Origin: an uncultured Bryobacterales bacterium
GTDB taxonomy: Bacteria > Acidobacteriota > Terriglobia > Bryobacterales > Bryobacteraceae
Direction: 5' to 3'
DNA length: 12,154 nt
Assembly: GCA_937859895.1 (NCBI GenBank)
Contig: CALMAV010000173.1
Span: forward strand, 1-12,154
Shown here: positions 1 through 7,328 of the stretch, one piece after another
Layout of the letters: each line of letters starts with the position of its first letter
Numbering within the stretch: position 1 is the first letter of the stretch
Translations under genes and position numbers: made by a program
The notes under the pieces: generated by a model
The model's database searches: none
What the model saw: only the letters and a program-made list of their open reading frames with translations
What the model was told of the DNA's origin: nothing

Positions 1-190
1 TTGCTACCAACCCGAAGTCATTGAATTGCAGAATCTTGTATGGCGCCTTGTCTGATTGCATGGCTTCTTCTGACGCAGCCATTACTTTTTGCCGGTTTTT
101 CCGCTCATCCATGTCGATAAAATCGACGGCGATGATTCCACCCAGATTACGCAACCGTATCTGACGAACAATCTCCTTCACTGCCTCGGT
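1..190 (-). pseudogene. 5'-truncated RNase E/G catalytic-domain fragment (continues past left edge)
   Basis: Translating the minus strand from about 190 down to 1 gives a clear ribonuclease E/G segment. It contains AVKEIVRQIRLRNLGGII, then the metal-site region DFIDM, then NRQKV and, at the edge, FGLV. In RNase E/G this stretch lies in the DNase I-like catalytic subdomain, well over 200 residues into the protein. The S1 domain and everything else N-terminal are absent, because the receptor gene occupies the upstream DNA. The frame stays open back to the receptor's own TAA at 257-259, but the roughly 20 codons between the stop and the homology do not look like RNase. No start codon with a ribosome binding site is visible; an in-frame GTG at 181-179 would start inside the domain. 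I read it as a gene remnant or recombination boundary. Whether the 3' part is intact cannot be seen. Confidence 0.7.
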
Positions 191-256
191 GACCTCTAAG
201 ACTCTTGCTGCATGATCACGCTCTTGGTGCGATATGTCCAGACAGAACTGTTCTGC

Positions 257-3200
257 TTAAAAGGTTATCCGCCCTGCTAATTGCATCGAACGAGGACCAG
301 CGCCTTCAGCAGTCTGCAATGAGGTAATCTGCCCAAAAGCTGGCACCCCAACCGTGAGGTTTGAGGGCGGGGCGTAATTCGGATGATTGAATAAGTTAGC
401 AACCTGAGCCCCGAACTGAAGATGGATACGTTCAGTAATCGGAATGCGTTTAAGAAGCGAGAGTGAAACAATCTGGCTGCCCGGTCCGACCACATCACCT
501 TGCGAGGCATTGCCGAATCTTCCAATGTTGCTACCTGGGTCTGCGTACGCCGCTTGATTAATCCAGGCACCGATTGATTGACCAGCGTAAGGAGATACCC
601 CTGGCACACGATCAGCTCTTCCACCATTTGCGTTGAAGCGGTTGTAATCTGTTCCTGACGGATCGCTGTTTGTCGACACTGTCATGAACGGACCGCTCTG
701 AAACACAAGTACTCCACTGAGCTCCCAGGCGCCAATTACTCGATCTACCAGATGGCTAGTGCTGTTAAAGAACATCCGACCTTTCCCAAAGGGCAGTTCA
801 TAAAGGAAGGTAGCCAACACGCGATGGCGTCTCGTGTACGGAACATTGCCGTAATCAAGCCCTGGATGATACGGATCACTCAGTGTGTTACCCATCTCAT
901 TCACGAAAGCGGAAGCGGAAGATGTTGCTGCGCCATTTGTGTTTGCAAGACTGCGTGAATAAGTGTAACTGAGCTCGAATTGAGCGTCGCTGCTTCGCTT
1001 GTGAAGTGTGACTGTGCCGGCATTATAGTTTGAGAAACCTTGCGACTCTTGCGACAGAATATTAGCTAGCAATGGAAAGGGAGTGCTGTTGGAGAGCGCG
1101 TTATAGCCTTGCGTATTGGCTGGAAGCTGATCGATGTTAGAGACTACACCGAGGTTTGAGCCATGATTGCCATCGTAGGAAGTCCGCACGCCGATGCCCT
1201 TTCCTAAATCTCGTTCGAGCGTCACATTCCATTGCTGAACGTATGGGTCTTTATAATGCAGATTGGAAGCGAGATCAAAGAACTGAGTGCCCGGCTGCGA
1301 AATGTTCGACGGGAAAGAGTAAGGCAAGCTGTAAACCGGCAAGCCATTGCCACCCAGCGAATTGTTAAACGTTCCTAAGTTACTGGACTCAACGGCCCAA
1401 CCGTCAATCGCTCCGCTTGCCAGCAAGGCTTCGATATACCGGCCGTACCCGCCACGGAGCACGGTCTTGTTGTCTCCAAATACTCGCCACGCAAAGCCTA
1501 CACGAGGCGCAAAATCCGTCTTGTTAGGAAATCGTAGATTAGAAGGAATACCGAGTTGCGCTGCAGTAAAGATCGGCGTTGGCGCAATGGCCTGCACAAA
1601 TCCGGGATTCAGAATACCGTAAGTTTTAGTTGAGGGTAAGATGACCGCACCCCGTACGGTTTGACCATTTTGAGTGCTAGTGTAATCGGGATCAAAGTTA
1701 GCGAGATTTTGGTTATGGTCATGGAATGAGGGATGGTATTCCCAGCGCAGGCCAAAGTTCACAGTAAATCTGGAGGACACTTTCCAATCGTCCTGCCCGA
1801 ACACCGCGTAGTGCATTGCGTAGGCGTAAGTGTCCGGGTTTATAACAGTGCCGATACTGGTTGTGTCGGGGTAACCCAGCAGAAAAGAAGCAAACGGAGT
1901 ACCTGCGCCGTCGCCGAGAAGCGCACTGGTTGCCGATCCATTGAACTGGTAGTTGCCCAGCCGATAATCGGCAAAAACCTGGGTATGTAAGCTACTAAGC
2001 TTGCGAATATCTCCACCGAACTTCACCGTATGTTTGCCTCGGCTGTAAGTCAATGTGTCCAGAACCTGGCTAGTCCCCTCTTTCCTCGTCAGATAAGAGG
2101 TCGGGCTGTGGATACCGATGAAGCCCGCTATGCTGACCGTTGGGACGTCATAACCGGGGGGAAGCGGTCCGGGCAAATTAGTTAGGCCTAGTTCGTTGGC
2201 TGCTTGCTGCGCAGTGGTATCGAAGGTGACATCTCGGTGAATGCGGGTGAACCCGCCACGAACCTCATTCACAAGTCCCGGAGTGATCATCCAGTTGTGA
2301 GCGACAGTAAGAGCGTTATAGATCTCCGGCCTTGAGGTTGATCCAAGAAGCTCTGATCCCGGATTACCGGAACTATCCTTCGCATAATCCAAAACCCGGC
2401 GATTCTTGTATGTATACCGGGCGTAGAGCAACTGTTTAGAGTTCAGTACCTGGTCAACGCGCATGTCACCCTGCGCGCTATTAATTGGAACATTGAAAGA
2501 AGCGAGATAGTTATTAGCGACCGAGTTGATGTCCCGGTAATTCGGAAGCGGATAAAACTTGTTTAGTAACTTCTGAGAGTAAGGGTTTATCTGGTTCGCC
2601 GGAATTTGGTTACCTGCATAACCCGTCAATGGATCCGAGTAAGCCGATAGATCGCCGTTGCGCATCGCCAAGGTTGGAACGCTCTCAACTACGGTGAATT
2701 GCTTGGGCAAACGAAGCGCCTCGAAACTTCCAAAAAAGAAGGTCTTGTCGTGGCCGTTGTACAAACCGGGGACGATCACCGGCCCGCCTAGATAAGCGCC
2801 AAAGTCGTTCATCTTGACAGTAGGAGTCGTATGGCTGAACGTGTCGGCCGCATTCATCGCGCTGTTTTGCAGGTTCTCGAAAGCTCCTCCATGAAACTGG
2901 TTGGTGCCCGATTTGGAGACGGTTGTAATATCTGCTACTCCGCCATACTCTGCCGGGTTCAGCGTCTCGCTGATCTTGATCTCTTCAATTGCATTGAAGG
3001 AGGGAAACAACTCGCCAAGCGCCCCCATACTTCCTGGTCCTACAGAACTGATTCCGTCGATAGTGATTGAAAGCTGAGATGGCGTTGCCCCGGCAACGGA
3101 TATATTGCCTGAAGCATCGGCTTGTACTCCTGGCTGCGCCGTCAGAGTGGAGAAAGCACTAGTTGAGCCAGTAGAGCGCGTCGTGATTGCCACTGGAAGG

Positions 3201-3640
3201 TTCGTCAGCTCCAGACTGCCTTTCGTGACAGCTATGTTTGAAGCATCGGTCTGAACAACGGCATCGGCAGCCGATTCCACGTTCACTGTTTGCTGCTGAG
3301 TCGCTAGCTTCAGGTCTGCATCCAGGCGCTTGGTTTCCCGAGCGCCAAGATCAAACGATGAGAACTGAACCTTCTGAAAGCCAGGGGCAACTATGGAGAC
3401 CGTGTAAGTGCCAGTGTCGATATTGACGAACTGATAACTTCCTGTCTGATCTGTCACTGTCGACTTAACGGTGCTCTTGCCCTGATTGACAATCTCAACC
3501 ACCGCGTTCGGAACCACTGCACCGGAGACTTCCTTTACCGTGCCGAGCACTTCCCCAAACGTCGACTGTGCTTGCGTGCGTCCGCTAGCAAGAATAATGA
3601 GCGCCACCATCGCGCTTAACCGTAGAGTCTTCACGTTCAT
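257..3640 (-). CDS. Oar-like TonB-dependent outer-membrane receptor with N-terminal carboxypeptidase-regulatory-like domain
   Basis: The 1127-residue protein has a signal peptide (basic n-region K4/R7, hydrophobic core 10-19, likely cleavage after TQA at 24). A transthyretin-like carboxypeptidase regulatory domain follows at about 27-113 (GEVLGTV, GAVVPNA, DQTGSYQF, GTYTVSIVAPGF). A plug domain covers about 125-250, then a long beta-barrel full of alternating aromatic strands ends in a terminal Phe (AGRITF), as outer-membrane proteins do. Size and architecture match the Oar/TonB receptors expanded in Acidobacteriota. The ATG is preceded by AGGAGG only one base away, which is unusually close, but the next Met (residue 11) would remove the basic n-region. 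It lies 152 bp downstream of qhpB on the same strand with its own possible promoter. The ligand cannot be read from the sequence; a link to amine use is inferred from position only. Confidence 0.93.
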   Translation of the reverse strand: MNVKTLRLSAMVALIILASGRTQAQSTFGEVLGTVKEVSGAVVPNAVVEIVNQGKSTVKSTVTDQTGSYQFVNIDTGTYTVSIVAPGFQKVQFSSFDLGARETKRLDADLKLATQQQTVNVESAADAVVQTDASNIAVTKGSLELTNLPVAITTRSTGSTSAFSTLTAQPGVQADASGNISVAGATPSQLSITIDGISSVGPGSMGALGELFPSFNAIEEIKISETLNPAEYGGVADITTVSKSGTNQFHGGAFENLQNSAMNAADTFSHTTPTVKMNDFGAYLGGPVIVPGLYNGHDKTFFFGSFEALRLPKQFTVVESVPTLAMRNGDLSAYSDPLTGYAGNQIPANQINPYSQKLLNKFYPLPNYRDINSVANNYLASFNVPINSAQGDMRVDQVLNSKQLLYARYTYKNRRVLDYAKDSSGNPGSELLGSTSRPEIYNALTVAHNWMITPGLVNEVRGGFTRIHRDVTFDTTAQQAANELGLTNLPGPLPPGYDVPTVSIAGFIGIHSPTSYLTRKEGTSQVLDTLTYSRGKHTVKFGGDIRKLSSLHTQVFADYRLGNYQFNGSATSALLGDGAGTPFASFLLGYPDTTSIGTVINPDTYAYAMHYAVFGQDDWKVSSRFTVNFGLRWEYHPSFHDHNQNLANFDPDYTSTQNGQTVRGAVILPSTKTYGILNPGFVQAIAPTPIFTAAQLGIPSNLRFPNKTDFAPRVGFAWRVFGDNKTVLRGGYGRYIEALLASGAIDGWAVESSNLGTFNNSLGGNGLPVYSLPYSFPSNISQPGTQFFDLASNLHYKDPYVQQWNVTLERDLGKGIGVRTSYDGNHGSNLGVVSNIDQLPANTQGYNALSNSTPFPLLANILSQESQGFSNYNAGTVTLHKRSSDAQFELSYTYSRSLANTNGAATSSASAFVNEMGNTLSDPYHPGLDYGNVPYTRRHRVLATFLYELPFGKGRMFFNSTSHLVDRVIGAWELSGVLVFQSGPFMTVSTNSDPSGTDYNRFNANGGRADRVPGVSPYAGQSIGAWINQAAYADPGSNIGRFGNASQGDVVGPGSQIVSLSLLKRIPITERIHLQFGAQVANLFNHPNYAPPSNLTVGVPAFGQITSLQTAEGAGPRSMQLAGRITF

Positions 3641-3728
3641 TCCTCCTGGCTATATAGCCTGAACTTACTCGGACGAGAATCTACGGAGACTTAGTTCAAC
3701 AGCGGGACAGAGGCTGTCTTATGGATAT

Positions 3729-3752
3729 GAGGATGGTAATAAACACATCCTC
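3729..3752. repeat. Inverted repeat between qhpB and the receptor gene
   Basis: GAGGATG at 3729-3735 and CATCCTC at 3746-3752 are exact 7-bp complements separated by a 10-base AT-rich spacer. Neither strand has a T-run after the stem, so it is a poor intrinsic terminator. It overlaps the predicted -10 element and spacer of the receptor promoter, where a regulator-binding site could sit. It could also be a weak post-qhpB hairpin that protects the mRNA 3' end. Confidence 0.45.
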
Positions 3753-3761
3753 TCTAGTCAA
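3733..3761 (-). promoter_or_regulatory. Possible sigma70-type promoter for the TonB receptor
   Basis: Reading the minus strand, TTGACT (3761-3756, 5 of 6 consensus bases) is followed by 17 bases and then TACCAT (3738-3733, 4 of 6). This would start transcription about 85-90 bases upstream of the receptor ATG and would uncouple it from the qhpACB operon. This is consensus matching by eye only. Confidence 0.35.
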
Positions 3762-3792
3762 GTAAAAAGTAATATTTTCTAAGGCGCGCCAA

Positions 3793-4929
3793 TTACTGAG
3801 AAGAACTTACACTTCTGCTTGCAACCTGGGTTGCAGAGGGTGGAGTTATGATCAGCCCCGACATTGTAATGTCATAACCAAGGTTGACCAGTTTCTTCTG
3901 CTTCAGCGTATTGGCGTCATACACGCCGATCTCAAAACCAGCTCCATAGATCAGCAGGTCTTTGCCATCGTAGGAGTTGGAGAAATAGAAACGGCTGTTA
4001 CAGGGGAACTCCTCGCGTGTCTTCAACGCTTGCTTCCCAAGATCGAAGCTCCAGAATTGACATGTCTTATCGCCGTGGGTTCCAAAGCTTGCAACCGCAT
4101 AGCCGGTCTTTCGATCAGCCGACAGTCGAACGTTCGACATACCGCCATCCTCGTTCTTGCCCGGCACCGTTGTACCAATTGGATTGAAGCTGAACTCCTT
4201 CGTGTTCAAGTCAAACTTAGCCAGACCGAAGATGCGCCGATGAACGTAAGGATCTTCCGTTTGGAACAGAGCCGTCACTGAATCCGCCGAGTCATGCGGA
4301 TCGATCTCAGGAATGAAATTAACCCGGGCCATCCCTGGATAAACCGGCTTCTCTAAATCAATCTCTTTGACAATCTTCAGAGTTGCCGTATCAAAGATAA
4401 GAACGGAGTTACCAAACAGGTACAGGCTTTTGCCATCCGGTGATACGCGGAATGACATTCCGAACGAGTCTGGCTTCTTGTCCTTGGGAAACAACTCTTC
4501 GCGTATCACTTTGTGAGTGGTCAAATCGATAACCGAAATCTTTTCGTCGTCGATCTTCCACCGATCTATTTGCTTCGTGTACTTAGCAGACATAGTATAG
4601 ACATAACGGCCAGTCGGATCTACTGCCATGCTGGTGGGCCGAAGACGTACTGTTGGCGAATCCATGTTCCAGGATTCAACAACCTCGCCCTTCTCCAGAT
4701 CGACAATCTCAAGCCCTGAGTACTGATTGGTCATCAGGAGAATACGTTTTTTATCCGGCATCAAAATCATCTCGCGAGGGATGCCAGTCTTCAACTTGAT
4801 GTGCTTGGTTACGGTGTAAGTGGAATCATCAATAGCTAACAACTCGCCTTGATAAGTGCCCAAGTAAATGGTGGCCTGCGAGCGCGACGCAAAGAGACTA
4901 AGCAGAAGAGCGAGAGTAGTTGTTTTCAT
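3793..4929 (-). CDS. qhpB: Quinohemoprotein amine dehydrogenase beta subunit (beta-propeller)
   Basis: The 378-residue protein begins with a Sec signal peptide (MKTTTLALLLSLFASRSQA, cleavage likely after residue 19). The rest is a run of YVTN-type beta-propeller blades, with recurring patterns such as DPTGRYVYT, ISVIDLTTHKVI, SPDGKSLYLFG and VLIFDTATLKIVKEID. QHNDH beta subunits are about 340 residues when mature and fold as a seven-bladed propeller that contacts the alpha and gamma subunits next to the CTQ site, so length and fold agree. It is the third gene of the minus-strand A-C-B operon, starting 36 bp after the qhpC stop. Only a weak ribosome binding site is visible, so coupling to qhpC translation is plausible. 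The subunit assignment rests on fold plus the unmistakable gamma and alpha subunits beside it; taken alone it would be a generic YVTN propeller protein. Confidence 0.9.
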   Translation of the reverse strand: MKTTTLALLLSLFASRSQATIYLGTYQGELLAIDDSTYTVTKHIKLKTGIPREMILMPDKKRILLMTNQYSGLEIVDLEKGEVVESWNMDSPTVRLRPTSMAVDPTGRYVYTMSAKYTKQIDRWKIDDEKISVIDLTTHKVIREELFPKDKKPDSFGMSFRVSPDGKSLYLFGNSVLIFDTATLKIVKEIDLEKPVYPGMARVNFIPEIDPHDSADSVTALFQTEDPYVHRRIFGLAKFDLNTKEFSFNPIGTTVPGKNEDGGMSNVRLSADRKTGYAVASFGTHGDKTCQFWSFDLGKQALKTREEFPCNSRFYFSNSYDGKDLLIYGAGFEIGVYDANTLKQKKLVNLGYDITMSGLIITPPSATQVASRSVSSSQ

Positions 4930-4965
4930 GTCTCAGGAACTAAGTCTTAAACGAGAGGCTGCCCA

Positions 4966-5307
4966 TTATGGAAACACAACATCGAGGTTACGCCAGTCCT
5001 GGGTGGCGGCGGCGCACTTCTTTGACCAGTCCGGATAGCGGTTTAAATGATCTGGAACTGCGGCAGGCCAGAAACAGTCTGCGTAGCAATCGTATAAGTC
5101 CCGTTCAACAGGCTGGCAAAGGCCTGCTGTCCCGCCAGCCGAATCTACTTCCCAGCCGGGAAAGAATGCCAAGCTGCATCCGACTGGCGTGTGGGGTTGC
5201 TTGGACGGATCGGGGCGACTTTGCAAAGCAAAGACATCGTCAATGTTCGCCTTTGCCTGAGCCTCCATCCGGCTAGCCTTTGTGTTGATTGCACGTAGAT
5301 GCTTCAT
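4966..5307 (-). CDS. qhpC: Quinohemoprotein amine dehydrogenase gamma subunit precursor, carrying the CTQ cofactor
   Basis: This 113-residue RiPP-like precursor becomes the catalytic subunit of QHNDH. With mature numbering equal to precursor minus 37, every modified residue known from the Paracoccus and Pseudomonas enzymes is present at the right spacing. The thioether pairs are Cys44-Glu53 (7-16), Cys64-Asp70 (27-33) and Cys78-Asp86 (41-49); the CTQ pair is Cys74-Trp80 (37-43). Family motifs PGWEVD, LCQP, DLY, WPA and QDWRNL are conserved. Phe79 precedes the CTQ Trp where the characterised enzymes, as I recall them, have a second Trp, and there is an extra Cys98. Residues 1 to about 37 form a leader that is not a Sec signal (MKHLRAINTKASR start, no hydrophobic core), which fits cytoplasmic modification and cleavage by QhpE. 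The start is supported by GGAAG 8 bases upstream. It sits 32 bp after qhpA and 36 bp before qhpB. Confidence 0.96.
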   Translation of the reverse strand: MKHLRAINTKASRMEAQAKANIDDVFALQSRPDPSKQPHTPVGCSLAFFPGWEVDSAGGTAGLCQPVERDLYDCYADCFWPAAVPDHLNRYPDWSKKCAAATQDWRNLDVVFP

Positions 5308-5339
5308 ATGTTCGTCTTCCGCTTTAAAAGTTACGAATT

Positions 5340-7043
5340 TTACTTAGTACCAGCGACTTCCGGCGAATCAAATCGCAGGAAGTCAGGAATTGCAACTACC
5401 AGGTAGCTTTTCGCTTCGAGAGGAGCTTTCGCATCCTTGCCCGCGTACTTTGCCACTACCCAGATGTCACCGATGTTATCGGCAGAGAACCGCCGTTGTG
5501 GATTCGGGCCGTCTTGACTTGGCGTAAACAAGCCAGTCTGATCAATGAACCCGACAAACTCCTTATCGTGATCATTATTGTGAGCAATAAATTCCTCAAT
5601 AGACCACTTAGCATTAATTGGACCTAAGTCAACGTCATCTGCCGTATTCGGGAGACCGTCAAGCCCGTTTGAATATGCATGCGCCTCAAACTGCACAAAG
5701 CCCTTTTTGCCAACAGTTCCGCCTACGTGCGCGAGTGCTGTTTCTGCCGTGATCTTGATGTACTCCACATGATCGTAGACACTGAAGGCATCGTTGGCCA
5801 CATGCCCTCGTACCGCAATCCTTCGTTTACCGGCAAACACCTTCGGGTCAGTATCAACCGTTACGCTAACCGCCTTGGGGTCGACCGAAATCACCTGACT
5901 TACTTTCACGCCGGCGCCCAGATCGAAGTCGGCCGGCTCTAAGTCAGCGGGAAAGTGCTGACCGTAGATCTTCATTGGCTCGCCTTTGGCCCCGGCCGGA
6001 AGAGAGATAATGTCGGTTCCAAGAACGGCAGTGCTCGCGTTGTCTCGCTGAGCTGAGATGGTGAAGCCAAACTCCTGGTAAGCTCCCCAGAACCAACGGC
6101 CCTGCAAGGTCGTCTGGTCCGGCGTCAGGGTCATTACCTGCCGTAGCGCGCCCAACTGCGCACTCTTAGCGGAACCCCGCCACTCGTAGCCGGTGTACAG
6201 AAACGACTTGCCGGGTAGCACCAACTTGTCGTTATCACGCACGCCCGTGAGTGTCGTTTCCGTCTTAAACTCCCCGGGGGCGACACGAGTCACAGTCATC
6301 TCGCCGAAGTACTTGCCTTTTCCCGGCGCACTCGCTGTCAGCAGCCAATGACCGCTGGGATCCGCGTCCGTCATCTGCGCTCGCCAATTTGACCAGGCCG
6401 ATGAATACAAGCCGTAGTTCTTGCTGAAGTAATCCACCGCCTCGTCAACCGGCTGCTTTGGCTTCGGGGCATTGGGGTCTGTCCCGGGCGGCGAATGATC
6501 TGAGAAGGCCACAAACTGGCTGAGTGGGAAGTAGCCAATGTGCATGTTCTTCAGCAGGTGCCACTCGGCAGCGCTGCGATGCCAAGTCTGCGGCTTGGCC
6601 AACGAGTGGCAAGTTGTACAAGCGCGCTGAATGGCAGGGGTCGGAATTCCTTCTGTCTGGACCTGTCTCATCTCGAGAGACCAACGGAAAGGCTGAGTCT
6701 CTTCCGGGGCTAACCCATGCTCGTTTGCGAGATAGCGCACAATCTGGCGCGCATCATCCGGACCGAGGTTCAATCCGTTGAGTTGCACCATCCGCTTAAT
6801 CGACTCCTGCCATCCTTCCGGAGTAGTTCTGATCCAGGAGATTCGGCTCAAATTGCCGTATGCATCGGCCGTGTGGCAACCACCGCATTTTGCAATCGTC
6901 AATCGATCAGTTACGGGGATGCCGCCTTCGGTTTCCGCCGTCGGGTCCGGTTTAGAAGGATCTGTTTTGGACGTGTCCTCGCACACTGCTAGTGCAGCAG
7001 TCGCCAGGATCAAGAGAAGTGTACTTGTGAGTCGCGTTCGCAT
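5340..7043 (-). CDS. qhpA: Quinohemoprotein amine dehydrogenase alpha subunit (diheme cytochrome c)
   Basis: The 567-residue periplasmic subunit takes electrons from CTQ through two covalent hemes to an external acceptor such as a small cytochrome or blue copper protein. A signal peptide covers residues 1-19 or so, followed by a Lys/Asp/Pro/Thr-rich linker (about 22-42). Two heme-attachment motifs lie in the N-terminal cytochrome domain: CGGCH at 53-57 and CTTCH at 142-146. The remaining ~390 residues are beta-rich, as expected for the immunoglobulin-like/beta-barrel domains of QHNDH alpha, including EWRGSAKSAQLGALRQVMTL and the GRRRFS-like C-terminal part near residue 525. LAVC at 18-21 resembles a lipobox, but Val at -1 is atypical. 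It is the first gene of the A-C-B operon, with AAGGGA just upstream of the ATG and a promoter candidate about 110 bases upstream. The axial Met ligand was not assigned. Confidence 0.95.
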   Translation of the reverse strand: MRTRLTSTLLLILATAALAVCEDTSKTDPSKPDPTAETEGGIPVTDRLTIAKCGGCHTADAYGNLSRISWIRTTPEGWQESIKRMVQLNGLNLGPDDARQIVRYLANEHGLAPEETQPFRWSLEMRQVQTEGIPTPAIQRACTTCHSLAKPQTWHRSAAEWHLLKNMHIGYFPLSQFVAFSDHSPPGTDPNAPKPKQPVDEAVDYFSKNYGLYSSAWSNWRAQMTDADPSGHWLLTASAPGKGKYFGEMTVTRVAPGEFKTETTLTGVRDNDKLVLPGKSFLYTGYEWRGSAKSAQLGALRQVMTLTPDQTTLQGRWFWGAYQEFGFTISAQRDNASTAVLGTDIISLPAGAKGEPMKIYGQHFPADLEPADFDLGAGVKVSQVISVDPKAVSVTVDTDPKVFAGKRRIAVRGHVANDAFSVYDHVEYIKITAETALAHVGGTVGKKGFVQFEAHAYSNGLDGLPNTADDVDLGPINAKWSIEEFIAHNNDHDKEFVGFIDQTGLFTPSQDGPNPQRRFSADNIGDIWVVAKYAGKDAKAPLEAKSYLVVAIPDFLRFDSPEVAGTK

Positions 7044-7149
7044 CAGGTCCCTTAAGGCCTCAATCTAAAACTGAGCCGGAAGAGGCAACTAATGGGACGT
7101 GGTAGTTGCTGAAGACGCGCCGTGGCGATCTTCCAATGGCAGTGAAAAG

Positions 7150-7178
7150 ATGATACACCCTCTTTAGCGGAACGGCAA
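7150..7178 (-). promoter_or_regulatory. Predicted promoter for the qhpACB operon
   Basis: On the minus strand TTGCCG (7178-7173, 4 of 6) is separated by exactly 17 bases from TATCAT (7155-7150, 5 of 6). It lies roughly 107 bases upstream of the qhpA ATG. It faces away from the qhpD promoter, and the two -35 boxes are 22 bp apart, a compact arrangement that one regulator bound between them could control. Consensus matching by eye only. Confidence 0.5.
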
Positions 7179-7200
7179 TAGCAGCCGAAAGATTTGTTTT

Positions 7201-7229
7201 TTGACAGCCGGCTTGCTTAGTGTTAGCAT
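7201..7229 (+). promoter_or_regulatory. Predicted promoter for qhpD
   Basis: A perfect TTGACA at 7201-7206, a 17-base spacer and TAGCAT at 7224-7229 (4 of 6) form a sigma70-like promoter. Transcription would begin near 7236 and leave a leader of about 90 bases before the qhpD GTG. The -35 abuts the AGCCGGCT palindrome (7206-7213) inside the spacer. Confidence 0.5.
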
Positions 7230-7253
7230 CCATTCCATCCGGGCAGCCCGAGT

Positions 7254-7276
7254 ACGTCTGCAGGCAAGCAGGACGT
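7254..7276 (+). promoter_or_regulatory. Imperfect hairpin in the qhpD leader
   Basis: ACGTCTGC (7254-7261) and GCAGGACGT (7268-7276) can pair with one bulged base around a short loop, placing a hairpin in the predicted 5' leader of qhpD. It includes GTCTGCAG (7256-7263), which also occurs twice in front of qhpF. It could be an operator or a leader RNA structure; no known riboswitch was recognised. Confidence 0.25.
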
Positions 7277-7317
7277 CGCACCCTTTTCAGGATTCGATTC
7301 TCCACCCAAAAGCAGCA

Positions 7318-7323
7318 GAGGTG
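7318..7323 (+). promoter_or_regulatory. Ribosome binding site choosing the GTG start of qhpD
   Basis: GAGGTG at 7318-7323 lies about 5-7 bases before the GTG at 7329, an ideal distance. The next in-frame ATG at 7338 would be 14-16 bases away. This favours GTG as the start codon. Confidence 0.6.
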
Positions 7324-7328
7324 ACAAC

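Noticed and set aside
4968..5276. Plus-strand open frame opposite qhpC
   Set aside because: It is antisense to a fully recognised gamma subunit and shows no motif of its own.
7018..7043. Lipoprotein signal (LAVC) on QhpA
   Set aside because: Val at the -1 position is atypical for a lipobox and ALA just before it gives a normal signal peptidase I site. QHNDH alpha is a soluble periplasmic subunit in studied species.
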